The translations under genes were made by a program, and so were the position numbers. The notes beneath the pieces are model-generated. The model saw nothing but the letters and a program-made list of their open reading frames with translations. It was not told where the DNA came from and made no database searches. A DNA stretch of 55,074 nucleotides from contig JAFYYW010000004.1 of NCBI GenBank assembly GCA_017548985.1, positions 1-55,074 on the forward strand, in the 5' to 3' direction. Below are positions 41,438 through 49,308 of this stretch, in pieces. Origin of the DNA: Bacteroidales bacterium. Its GTDB lineage: Bacteria; Bacteroidota; Bacteroidia; Bacteroidales; UBA932. Position 1 is the first letter of the stretch. Every line of letters begins with the position of its first letter.

Positions 41438-42283
41438 CTAGAAAATCAAAGTCGCTGTGACCGGATAGTGGTCAGAAATGTATTTGCGCTCCATGTACGG
41501 TTTGGTGATGGTCTCGTACTGGGGGCATGAGCTGAATCCCTTAAACCAGACATAGTCGATAATGCTGTCAGGACCGGCCTTTCCCCATCCGTTGAAAGTC
41601 TGGTGGTGATCGGTCTTGGCGGCCACCTCACGGGCGTTTTGCATCATCTTCTTCAAGTCGTCGAACTCGGGACGGTCTATCCTCATGTTGAAGTCGCCGG
41701 TCAGGATCATCGGAAGACCCTTGGGGTTGATGCTGTCAATCCTATCCACGATCAGTTTCAATCCATTCTTGCGGGCCTCCCAGCCGACATGATCCAGGTG
41801 GGTGTTGACATAGTAATATTTCTTGCCGCTGGCCTTGTCCTTAAGAAGGGCCCAGGTCGCGGTGCGGAAGCAAGCGGCGTCCCAACCCATCGAGGGCACC
41901 TCAGGAGTCTCTGACAGCCAGAATGTTCCCCACTTCAAAAGCTTGGTTGTCTTCTTGTTGTAGAATATGGACATATGCTCACCCTCATGCTTGCCGTCCT
42001 CGCGGCCGACGCCGACGCTCTTGTAGTCCTCGCAATAGTCCTCAAGGTATTTGACTTGGAAGTCGTATGCCTCCTGAAGACCGAAAATGTCCGGTTGCTG
42101 GTCATGGATCATCATTGCTGATGCCGGATAGCGGTACTCCCAGGAGTTGGTCCCATCCTTGGCCACACCGAGACGGATATTGTAGGAGATGACTTTAACA
42201 TCCGCCACCTTGTTTTTCTTGGCGGACATGGTTGAAGGCAGTATCATCAAAGCTGCCATCAGGAGTAGGAATGCTCTTTTCAT
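41438..42283 (-). CDS. Secreted endonuclease/exonuclease/phosphatase family protein
   Basis: The 281-residue protein starts MKRAFLLLMAALMILPSTMSA with a signal peptide. The EEP fold motifs are complete: YNIRLG, GLQEAYDFQ (metal Glu), THLDHVG, LTGDFNM (Asp/Asn) and SDHYPVTATL (catalytic His). Such secreted Bacteroidota proteins hydrolyse phosphodiester bonds in nucleic acids, lipids or inositol phosphates; the substrate is not determined by these motifs. The start at 42307 is rejected because the signal peptide begins at 42283. The serine hydrolase ATG follows its stop immediately. Confidence 0.9.
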   Translation of the reverse strand: MKRAFLLLMAALMILPSTMSAKKNKVADVKVISYNIRLGVAKDGTNSWEYRYPASAMMIHDQQPDIFGLQEAYDFQVKYLEDYCEDYKSVGVGREDGKHEGEHMSIFYNKKTTKLLKWGTFWLSETPEVPSMGWDAACFRTATWALLKDKASGKKYYYVNTHLDHVGWEARKNGLKLIVDRIDSINPKGLPMILTGDFNMRIDRPEFDDLKKMMQNAREVAAKTDHHQTFNGWGKAGPDSIIDYVWFKGFSSCPQYETITKPYMERKYISDHYPVTATLIF

Positions 42284-42306
42284 GATGGATAGTGTTATCA
42301 ATACCA

Positions 42307-42351
42307 CAAATTTAACAAAATGTGCTAATTTTGTGATATCTGATCACAAAA
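42307..42351. promoter_or_regulatory. Divergent promoter region with a CRP-like palindrome
   Basis: A perfect inverted repeat, TTTTGTGAT (42329-42337), ATCTG, ATCACAAAA (42343-42351), overlaps a perfect plus-strand -7 box TAATTTTG (42326-42333) for the ThiL-like gene. On the other strand TAAATTTG (42314-42307) could serve the EEP gene. The half sites TGTGA/TCACA match CRP/FNR-family operators, but with a 7-nt rather than 6-nt centre. Confidence 0.5.
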
Positions 42352-42362
42352 AAAACGAATCC

Positions 42363-43373
42363 ATGGCAGAAGAGTCTTTCAAGGAATACGGGAAGGAAGA
42401 GGCGATAGGCCTTCTTTTCGAAGGGACGGGTTTCAATAAAGCCGACAAATCCTCATTTGAGGCCGCTCCGGGTGGTACGGTGATTACTTCCAGCCGTATA
42501 TTCACGGAAGGGATAGACTTTGATCTCGTCTATTTTCCGCTGAAACATTTGGGCTACAAATGTGCCTCCGTGGTGGCTGGGGAACTCTACGCCTCGATGG
42601 CCAAGCCTCAGACTCTTTCTGTCCGGCTGGGTCTTTCCGCCAAACTTGACTTCAGCCATGTCAAGGACCTATGGGGAGGTGTGGTGGTGGCCGCCAAGGA
42701 ACATGGATTCAAAAGCATTGATCTTGACTTGGTTCCGTCTCCGAATGGACTGACTGTGGTGGTCTCCGTGGTTGGCGAGGAATCAAAGCTGACAAAGGGC
42801 CGGACTGTGAAGGCCCGTAGCAAGGATCTGGTTTGTGTCTCCGGCAGTCTTGGTGCCGCCTATCTTGGCCAGCAGATCCTCGAGCGTGAGAAGCAGACTT
42901 TCGAGAAGACTGCGGACGATTCCGTTCAGCCTGATCTTGAGAAATATAAGATGCTGATAGGCAGTTATTTGAAACCCGAGATTCCTTCGGGAGTTGTGGC
43001 CGGCCTCGAAGAGGCGGGAATATATCCCTCCCATGGTTACTTGATTTCCCATGGCTTGTCCGACACCTTGAAAAGACTTGTCAGGGATTCCGGACTTGGA
43101 GTTAAAGTATACGCTGATAAGATCCCGTTCGAGGGTAACAGTTTCGCTTTCGGAAAAGAGATGGACATTGACCCGATCTCGGCGGCGATGAATGGAGGGG
43201 ACGATTACCGGTTGCTTTTCACTATCCCGATCCTCTCCGCTGAGAAGTTCCGCAGGGAGTTCCAGACTTTCGATATCATCGGCCACCTGGCCCAGCCTGA
43301 GGTAGGAGCTGTACTTGTGACTCCTGACGGAGTTGAATTGCCGGTCAAGGCCCAGGGGTGGAATAATGAATGA
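42363..43373 (+). CDS. ThiL-like protein (AIR synthase-related) with altered catalytic motifs
   Basis: The 336-residue protein starts MAEESFKEYGKEEAIGLLFE. Overall layout matches thiamine-monophosphate kinase: TEGIDFDLVYFPLKHLGYKCASV corresponds to the TEGVHFDL-containing block, and VCVSGSLGAAYLGQQILER to the G.LG.A..GL motif. However, the GDDAAV metal/ATP signature is absent from the N-terminal part, where FEAAPGGTVITSSR stands in its place. MNA reads GELYASM, and the GGDT motif reads IDLDLVP. It is therefore probably not a functional ThiL, or it has an altered role. The upstream frame from 42189 is not coding-like. Confidence 0.8.
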   Translation: MAEESFKEYGKEEAIGLLFEGTGFNKADKSSFEAAPGGTVITSSRIFTEGIDFDLVYFPLKHLGYKCASVVAGELYASMAKPQTLSVRLGLSAKLDFSHVKDLWGGVVVAAKEHGFKSIDLDLVPSPNGLTVVVSVVGEESKLTKGRTVKARSKDLVCVSGSLGAAYLGQQILEREKQTFEKTADDSVQPDLEKYKMLIGSYLKPEIPSGVVAGLEEAGIYPSHGYLISHGLSDTLKRLVRDSGLGVKVYADKIPFEGNSFAFGKEMDIDPISAAMNGGDDYRLLFTIPILSAEKFRREFQTFDIIGHLAQPEVGAVLVTPDGVELPVKAQGWNNE

Positions 43374-43422
43374 ATGGCGTGATTGGGAAGCTATTGAATA
43401 CCAATAAGTTAACAATAATCCC

Positions 43423-45006
43423 ATGGTAGAAATCGGCAGGGGAAAGATTCGTAATCCTTTGATAAAGAGCTTGTTGCAAATCACGCTCTTTATTTTGACC
43501 GCATGTTCCACCGGACTTGACACCCAGATGAACGCCGTGCTGGACAAGGTTGAGGAAGATCTGGGGTATGTCAACACGATCGACGCCGCCAACGTGGCGA
43601 AGATGGCCAGCTGGTTTGAGAAGCGGGGAGATGATTCCCAGAAGGCCAGGGCATTGTATTGCCTTGGCCGCACACAATTCAATGAGCGAAGCTACTCCGC
43701 CTCTATAATATCCTACACACGGGCTCTCGAGTATGCCGTGAAATCAGGAGACTATCAGCGGGAAGGCTTGATTTGCAGGGATATAGCCCGTGTTAACGGG
43801 ATGTCTGGGAACTCTTCCGATGAGATTCTTTTCCTCGCGAGAGCCTCTGAGGCATTCGGAAAGGCCGGGTCGCGAGGCGAGCGGCAAAGCGCCCTTTTGG
43901 AAATCGGCCAGGCGCAGACCGCTCTCGGAAAGTTCGACACGGCGGAAGAGATATTCAAGAGTGTCTTGTTCGATTCTCATGAGATGAGGGATACCCTGCT
44001 TGAGGCCAGGTGTCTTGAGGCTTACGCTTCACTGGCGGTCAGCGAGGATGAGCCGGATCCGTCGCTCGCCATTGATCTTTTGTCCAGGGCAGCGAACGAT
44101 CTCCGTTATCCGTTGACCCCGACTGACAAGGGAATCCTGGCATATTCCTACTCTTTGATGGGGGACAAGAATGAGGCCTTGAAGTGGCTTTCCGAGGCAA
44201 AGGCATCTGTCGAGACTGATGAGGATGCGGCTGACATCGATTTCCGTGAATATCAGATAGCTTCCAGGTCAGGGGATCCCGCCAAGGCGCTTAAAGCCCT
44301 TGAGAGGGTCACTGAATATGGCAACAAGGCTCAGCTGGCCTCTCTTGAGGAAGCGGTCTCCGCAAGCCAGAGGGAATATCTCCAAGGCCAGTCAGAGATT
44401 CAGGCCGAGAAACTCCGCGCGGCCAGGATGCGGTTGTGGCTTCTGGCTTTGGTGGCTCTCCTTGCGGTCGGCTCCCTCATTGTGGCCTACCTGTATTATC
44501 GTTCTGAGCAACAGCGACTTCTGGAGGCGGAGATCGCCGAGAGGGACAGGTACATGAGCATCGCCGAGGATCTGAGGGACAAGTTGGCTATCCAGTCTGC
44601 ACCTGAGCCGGTCGAGGGGCCCGGGTTCCAGGCCTTGGAACGTCTCTGCGAGCAGTACTACATCTACGAGGGGACGGATAATCTTCAACCCAGGATCTTG
44701 AAGGAAGTCAAATCGATAGTTGAAGGTCTGCGGAGCGACAAGAAGGTGCGTAAAAGCATGGAGGACATGCTTGACAAACGTAAGAACGGAGTGATGACCA
44801 AGTTGCGGTCCGAGTTCCCTTCCTGGAAGGAGGAGGACTTCCAGATTTACGCTTTCACGGCTGCGGGCTTCTCCAGCACCACTATCTCCGCTCTCATGGA
44901 GAAAGAGAAAAGCGTTATTTACAATAGGGTGTGGCGTCTTAAGGGAAGGATTTCCAATTCCGCTTCGGACGAAAAGGATTTCTTCCTGGCTTGTCTTGAT
45001 AATTGA
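43423..45006 (+). CDS. TPR membrane protein with predicted C-terminal DNA-binding domain
   Basis: This is a 527-residue protein. A hydrophobic N-terminus ends in a lipobox-like LTACS. TPR-type helices (about 70-330) include KARALYCLGRTQFNERSYSASIISYTRALEYA. A transmembrane helix (about 344-366) and a coiled coil (about 368-395) follow. The cytoplasmic C-terminal ~110 residues (KKVRKSMEDMLDKRKNGVMT ... YAFTAAGFSSTTISALMEKEKSVIYNRVWRLKGRI) look like a LuxR/GerE-type helix-turn-helix. Such Bacteroidota proteins may sense envelope state through the TPRs. A degenerate repeat (44600-44622) encodes PEPVEG just after the coiled coil. The SGNH esterase gene starts six bases later. Confidence 0.82.
   Translation: MVEIGRGKIRNPLIKSLLQITLFILTACSTGLDTQMNAVLDKVEEDLGYVNTIDAANVAKMASWFEKRGDDSQKARALYCLGRTQFNERSYSASIISYTRALEYAVKSGDYQREGLICRDIARVNGMSGNSSDEILFLARASEAFGKAGSRGERQSALLEIGQAQTALGKFDTAEEIFKSVLFDSHEMRDTLLEARCLEAYASLAVSEDEPDPSLAIDLLSRAANDLRYPLTPTDKGILAYSYSLMGDKNEALKWLSEAKASVETDEDAADIDFREYQIASRSGDPAKALKALERVTEYGNKAQLASLEEAVSASQREYLQGQSEIQAEKLRAARMRLWLLALVALLAVGSLIVAYLYYRSEQQRLLEAEIAERDRYMSIAEDLRDKLAIQSAPEPVEGPGFQALERLCEQYYIYEGTDNLQPRILKEVKSIVEGLRSDKKVRKSMEDMLDKRKNGVMTKLRSEFPSWKEEDFQIYAFTAAGFSSTTISALMEKEKSVIYNRVWRLKGRISNSASDEKDFFLACLDN
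44600..44622. repeat. REP-like repeat, family A, degenerate copy
   Basis: CACCTGAGC-CG-GTCGAGGGGCC matches the family A element at about 20 of 22 positions. It encodes PEPVEG in frame in the linker between membrane helix and C-terminal domain. Confidence 0.6.
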
Positions 45007-45012
45007 TACTTT

Positions 45013-47100
45013 ATGAAAAGGATCATTCTTACTTTAATCGCTTGTTTATTAGTTAGTTCCCTATATTCTTCCACGCCTCGGAAAGTCAAAGTGGCTTGCA
45101 TCGGTGACAGCATCACCTACGGTGCGGCTATAGAGGACCGCGAGACTTTCTCTTATCCCTCACAGCTCCAGGTCTTGCTTGGAGACGGTTATGAGGTGGG
45201 CAATTTCGGGAAGAACGGGGCAACGCTGATCAAGCGCTCCTTCAGGCCTTATTTCGATCAGGAGGAATACCGGAAAGCGATGGATTTCGCGGGGGACATC
45301 TGTGTGATCCATCTCGGGGTGAACGACACGGATCCCCGTTCATGGCCGAATTACAGGGACGATTTCGTGGAAGACTATCTCGCCCTCATTGATTCCTGCA
45401 AGTCCGCCAATCCCGACACGAGGGTCATCATCGCCCTGCTTTCCCCGCTGGCTGACCGCCACCACCGCTTCATGTCCGGAACTAAGCAGTGGCACGAGGA
45501 CATTCAGAAGGCCATAAAAGTCGTGGCCGAGACCGCCGGGTGCGAGCTGATCGATTTTCACACCCCTCTTTATCCTTATCCTTGGCATATTCCTGACGCC
45601 ATCCATCCGGACGAAGTTGGATACGGGATCCTGGCGAAGACGGTCTATTCCGCCATCACAGGCGACTATGGCGGCCTTTCCGTATCTACCCTGTATTCCG
45701 ACAATATGGTTATCCAGCGCCGCCGCCCCATTGTCATCGAAGGCACCGCCAATGCCGGCGACAAAGTGACGGTAAAGCTAGGTCGCAAGACTATGAAGAC
45801 CGTGACCGGTTATGACGGGAAGTGGAGCGTGGAGTTCCATGCGATGGAAGCCGCTACAGGACTGGGACTTACTATTTCGACTAAGGAGAAGACCCTGGAA
45901 TATTCCAACATCGCTGTTGGAGAGTTATGGCTTTGCTCCGGGCAGTCGAACATGCGCTACGCCCTTGGTTCGGCGAAGGGAGGCAAGGAGGCTGCGGAAG
46001 CCTCGACAGACCCCGACCTGCGCTATTTCGACCAATGGCCTTACTGGGAGACCTACGATGTTGAATGGCCCGAGTCAGCGGTCGATTCGGTCAAGAACCT
46101 CATTTACCTCAGGCCCGCCTCCTGGAAGACAGCGTCCCCGAAGACGTCATCAGGGATGTCCGCCATCGGCTATTGGTTTGCCAAAGAGCTTAGGGACAGC
46201 CTGAAAGTTCCGGTGGGTATCATCTGCGACGCGGTTGGCGGAGCTACTGCCGAGTCCTGGATTGACAGGAACACCCTCGAATGGAAGTTCCCTGTGATCC
46301 TCAGGGAATGGATCAACAACGATTTCATCCAGGATTGGGCCCGGGAGAGGGCGGCGAAAAACATTTCCTACAAAAAAGGCGACAAGTTCGCCCGTCACCC
46401 TTATGAGCCTTGCTATCTCTTTGAGTCAGCGATACTTCCGCTTGGTCATCCGGCCATTGCCGGGGTGCTGTGGTATCAGGGAGAATCCAACGCTCACAAC
46501 TTCGAGGCTCATGAATATCTTTTCCCGTTGCTTGTTGACAGTTGGAGGGAGTGGTTCCGTGATCCGGAGATGCCCTTCCTCTATGTCCAGCTCTCAAGCC
46601 TGAACCGTCCGTCCTGGCCCTGGTTCAGGGACAGCCAGAGAAGGCTTCTGGAAAGCCGTCCGAATCTCGGGATGGCGGTCTCCAGCGATCTTGGTGACCC
46701 TACGGATGTGCATTACAAGGACAAGAAGCCTGTTGGCGAGAGGCTTGCCAGACTGGCCTTGAAAGGATCATACGGCTTTGACCTGGTACCCTCCGGGCCG
46801 CTATTCAAGTCCGCGACGGTATCTGGCCGGGAGGTCACAGTGGAGTTTGAATATGGCGCTGGCCTTAAGCCCTCCTCTGGTACGGAAGTAATTGGTTTTG
46901 AGCTTGCCGGGAAGGATATGCTGTATCACAAAGCGGCCTGCCGCCTTGTGGGCGACAGGGCCGTGCTTTCTTCTCCGGAAGTGAAGGAACCGGTCTATGT
47001 CCGTTACGCCTGGGAGCCCTACACCCGAGCCAACCTCGTCAACTCCGCCGGCCTCCCCGCCTCAACCTACTTGGCTGTTCCACGAACGACCACCTTATAG
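45013..47100 (+). CDS. Secreted double-domain SGNH esterase (sialate/xylan O-acetylesterase type)
   Basis: The 695-residue protein has a signal peptide (1-19). The first SGNH hydrolase domain (about 25-220) has GDSITYG, GKNGAT, HLGVNDT and the HPDEVGYG catalytic Asp/His block. The second domain (about 300-620) is of the sialate O-acetylesterase type, with CSGQSNM, GYWFAKELRDSL and WYQGESNAHN, and DVHYKDKKPVGERLA as the late His motif. A beta-sandwich (about 228-290) links the two. Enzymes like this remove acetyl groups from hemicellulose or sialic acids. The C-terminus overlaps the opposite plug-like gene by 34 bases. Confidence 0.92.
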   Translation: MKRIILTLIACLLVSSLYSSTPRKVKVACIGDSITYGAAIEDRETFSYPSQLQVLLGDGYEVGNFGKNGATLIKRSFRPYFDQEEYRKAMDFAGDICVIHLGVNDTDPRSWPNYRDDFVEDYLALIDSCKSANPDTRVIIALLSPLADRHHRFMSGTKQWHEDIQKAIKVVAETAGCELIDFHTPLYPYPWHIPDAIHPDEVGYGILAKTVYSAITGDYGGLSVSTLYSDNMVIQRRRPIVIEGTANAGDKVTVKLGRKTMKTVTGYDGKWSVEFHAMEAATGLGLTISTKEKTLEYSNIAVGELWLCSGQSNMRYALGSAKGGKEAAEASTDPDLRYFDQWPYWETYDVEWPESAVDSVKNLIYLRPASWKTASPKTSSGMSAIGYWFAKELRDSLKVPVGIICDAVGGATAESWIDRNTLEWKFPVILREWINNDFIQDWARERAAKNISYKKGDKFARHPYEPCYLFESAILPLGHPAIAGVLWYQGESNAHNFEAHEYLFPLLVDSWREWFRDPEMPFLYVQLSSLNRPSWPWFRDSQRRLLESRPNLGMAVSSDLGDPTDVHYKDKKPVGERLARLALKGSYGFDLVPSGPLFKSATVSGREVTVEFEYGAGLKPSSGTEVIGFELAGKDMLYHKAACRLVGDRAVLSSPEVKEPVYVRYAWEPYTRANLVNSAGLPASTYLAVPRTTTL

Positions 47101-47576
47101 GAGTCATCCTTTACGTTACGGAGTCTCATAGTTTCTCCGATGGCTTTGTATTCCTTCGACTTTTCCTTTTTGAGAGTAATAACTATCACACCTTTCCCTT
47201 CGGCGGAATATCGTTTGATGATCTCGTTGTCGGCATTAGCCTTGATAACGTCAATCTTTTCGATATCAAAGGTGTTCACTTTGTTGAAATCCGCTTTCGA
47301 AACAGCATCTCCATCAACTACGTAGACAGGCTCGGTATATTCTGCTGGTGATGTTTCGCAAGAGGTTTTAATCAGATGCGTCCTGACGGTATTCTTTCCT
47401 TCAGTTGAAGTCTCAATCTTATAGGACTCTATTTTTAGACCCTCCAGTTGGGAACCGTCGAATACCTCTTGAATCTCTTTCCCGTTGATGACGTACTTGT
47501 CGGTCGTTTGCTGCGCGGAGAGGGTGGCAGCTCCGAGCAAAATGGCGCAAATTGTTGTGAATAAAGTGGTTCTCAT
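47067..47576 (-). CDS. Small secreted protein with TonB-receptor plug-like segment
   Basis: The 169-residue protein has a signal peptide (1-21). Residues about 85-135 read PVYVVDGDAVSKADFNKVNT, then FDIEKIDVIKANADN ... GVIVITLKK. This is the pattern of the plug domain in SusC/TonB-dependent receptors (YVVDGV, DIESIEVLKD, GVILITTKK), yet no barrel follows. It is the third gene of a sigma/anti-sigma operon. It might be a signalling partner or a remnant; I cannot decide. The last 34 coding bases overlap the convergent esterase gene. Confidence 0.75.
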   Translation of the reverse strand: MRTTLFTTICAILLGAATLSAQQTTDKYVINGKEIQEVFDGSQLEGLKIESYKIETSTEGKNTVRTHLIKTSCETSPAEYTEPVYVVDGDAVSKADFNKVNTFDIEKIDVIKANADNEIIKRYSAEGKGVIVITLKKEKSKEYKAIGETMRLRNVKDDSYKVVVRGTAK

Positions 47577-47600
47577 AATTGACGATATTATTTAATGATC

Positions 47601-48134
47601 TTAATCTTCAATGTTGACGGCGACAAGTGACAGGTTGCCTGTACCTTCTTCGATTGTCATAATGTAGGAACACTCCCTGCCGTCCTTCAGTTTTGCGGTC
47701 AGAATCGCCCTGGATCCCTGGGGAATTGCTGTTATGGATGTGATGTCATCTGGCTTCAAGTTCATCAGTTGGTCGATTCCTTCCGCGATCTCCACAGGGC
47801 TGATGGGTTTTTCCTGAGGAATTCTCGAGTTTAGGATGAAGAACAATGCCACCGCGGCGGCCACGACAGCTATGCCGGCGGCCCAGAGGAAGATATTCGT
47901 TTTCAATGGGATTGCGTTAGGGGAGGCTATTCTGTCGAACTCTTTTGCACCCTCGTCTGAGAGAAGCCACTCTCCAGCGGCGGCGGTGACCATCGCGGCA
48001 AAGGCTTTCTCATCCTCTTCGGGTTGGTGATCCGAATAGTAAATGGCCAACGCTCTCTCCTCCTCGACAGAGGTCTCCGCGGAGAGGTATTTTTCGGCGA
48101 GAGCCTTTCTAATATTCTTGTCTTCCAGGTTCAT
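47601..48134 (-). CDS. Putative anti-sigma factor (single-TM)
   Basis: The 177-residue protein overlaps the sigma gene stop by four bases. The cytoplasmic N-terminal ~78 residues (MNLEDKNIRKALAEKYLSAETSVEEERALAIYY) resemble the small helical sigma-binding domain of Bacteroidota anti-sigma factors. A transmembrane helix spans about 80-101. The periplasmic part (about 103-177) is short, with a beta-rich tail SRAILTAKLKDGRECSYIMTIEEGTG. It should hold the adjacent ECF sigma factor at the membrane until a signal is received. The plug-like protein gene follows after 24 bases. Confidence 0.8.
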   Translation of the reverse strand: MNLEDKNIRKALAEKYLSAETSVEEERALAIYYSDHQPEEDEKAFAAMVTAAAGEWLLSDEGAKEFDRIASPNAIPLKTNIFLWAAGIAVVAAAVALFFILNSRIPQEKPISPVEIAEGIDQLMNLKPDDITSITAIPQGSRAILTAKLKDGRECSYIMTIEEGTGNLSLVAVNIED

Positions 48135-48631
48135 AGAAATTCTTTTATTTGCTCAAGCATTTGTTTTCTCGCTGTTGAGATCAGCACCTTCACGCTCTCT
48201 TTCGGCCGGCCGGTGGTCTCGGCTATCTCGTCCAGACTCATACCGAAGTCATTGCGGAGGATGATGCACTCTTGCCTGGCGGGAGTCAGGCGGTTGTATA
48301 AACTACTCTTAATACGCTGGTTCTCTGCCGCTTCCACAAAGTCTGCCGCAGTCTCTCCACCGGGCTTGTCCGCCGTTTCCAGGCGAATGGCATCCTTTTG
48401 ACTTTTCCTGTAACGCGAGACGCAAAGGTTTTTTGTGATCTTTATGGCAAGCGCTTTTGGGTTATTGACCGGGTAGCCTCGCTCGGATAGTTCCCATAGC
48501 CTCACAAGGGCGTCCTGGACTATGTCCTCGGCCTCGACCGGCTGCCCGTCGCCGAGGTTGATTCTCCCGGCTACCGAGATCAACTCTCCCCGTACCTTTC
48601 CGGAAAATATATCGAACTCTTCCCTTGTCAT
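48131..48631 (-). CDS. RNA polymerase sigma-70 factor, ECF subfamily
   Basis: This is a 166-residue ECF sigma factor. Region 2 (about 15-80) contains EAEDIVQDALVRLWELSERG and PVNNPKALAIKITKNLCVSRYRKSQ. Region 4 (about 113-158) contains LTPARQECIILRNDFGMSLDEIAETTGRPKESVKVLISTARKQM. It is followed by the putative anti-sigma factor (four-base overlap) and the plug-like protein. TAACTTTA on the minus strand (48676-48669) is close to a -7 box, but no -33 element is found. Confidence 0.92.
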   Translation of the reverse strand: MTREEFDIFSGKVRGELISVAGRINLGDGQPVEAEDIVQDALVRLWELSERGYPVNNPKALAIKITKNLCVSRYRKSQKDAIRLETADKPGGETAADFVEAAENQRIKSSLYNRLTPARQECIILRNDFGMSLDEIAETTGRPKESVKVLISTARKQMLEQIKEFL

Positions 48632-48699
48632 TATCCGCGTCTCTATCTTTAAGCCGCAAAACCCATCTTAAAGTTAACGGATTATTCGGGATATTTGAT

Positions 48700-48707
48700 T
48701 ATATTTG
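48700..48707 (+). promoter_or_regulatory. -7 box for the MGMT-like gene
   Basis: TATATTTG matches TAnnTTTG exactly, 19 nt before the ATG at 48727. It lies within a near-repeat of ATATTTGA (48691-48708). No TTTG about 19 nt upstream is seen. Confidence 0.35.
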
Positions 48708-48726
48708 AAGGTCAACGGTTTACAAT

Positions 48727-49308
48727 ATGAAAAAAGACATCAGATGGGTAGTCACGAGGATTGACGGGAAGATCGCTTCCGTCAGTGCCGATTTCAGACA
48801 TCTTCCGAGAATTGCCGCTCAGGTGAGCCGCCTGCCTGACGGCGCGGTTAACGAGATTGTAGTCAGCAAGGTTGGAATGGACGAGATCGCGGACTTGTCC
48901 GCCACGACAAAGTGGGAGGACCTTCGGCTTTTCGGAACCCCTTTCCAGCTCAATGTCTGGCGCCGTCTGTATTCCTTGACCCATCACGATGACGGCACTC
49001 CGATTCTTCCCGGAGAGGGAATTAAGCTTCTTAGCTACAGCCAGTTGGCAAATCTTTGTGATAATCCCAAGGGGGTAAGGGCCGTGGCCCATGCCGTGGC
49101 TTGCAATCCTGTCGCCTACATAATCCCTTGCCATCTGATCGTACCGAAAGAGTCCATCGACAAGATTATCTCAATCCGGGAAGTCGCTCAGGGAACGATA
49201 TTCAAAGGCACCGACCTCTACCTACTTGATTCGATAGAGGTCGGTGAGTATGAATATGGCCCTGCCCTTAAACGCCGCCTCATTGAGAAGCAACTCTACA
49301 GCCGCTAA
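48727..49308 (+). CDS. Methylated-DNA--protein-cysteine methyltransferase-like protein
   Basis: The 193-residue protein has an MGMT-like C-terminal domain: FGTPFQLNVWRRLYSL, then the helix-turn-helix LSYSQLANLCDNPKGVRAVAHAVACNP and active-site IIPCHLIVP with acceptor Cys135. The motif is normally PCHRV; here Leu137 replaces the Arg. The following region (FKGTDLYLLDSI) also departs from the usual GYxGG...K..LL..E. It probably repairs O6-alkylguanine, or is a related binding protein with reduced transfer. The N-terminal ~70 residues are weakly conserved. It overlaps the S9 peptidase end by four bases. Confidence 0.85.
   Translation: MKKDIRWVVTRIDGKIASVSADFRHLPRIAAQVSRLPDGAVNEIVVSKVGMDEIADLSATTKWEDLRLFGTPFQLNVWRRLYSLTHHDDGTPILPGEGIKLLSYSQLANLCDNPKGVRAVAHAVACNPVAYIIPCHLIVPKESIDKIISIREVAQGTIFKGTDLYLLDSIEVGEYEYGPALKRRLIEKQLYSR

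Noticed and set aside
42189..42362. Upstream extension of the ThiL-like gene
   Set aside because: It overlaps the EEP gene start and the promoter palindrome, and the residues are not ThiL-like.
48727..49308. Alkyltransferase-like (ATL) protein instead of MGMT
   Set aside because: ATL proteins replace the acceptor Cys (usually by Trp or Ala). Here the Cys is present.
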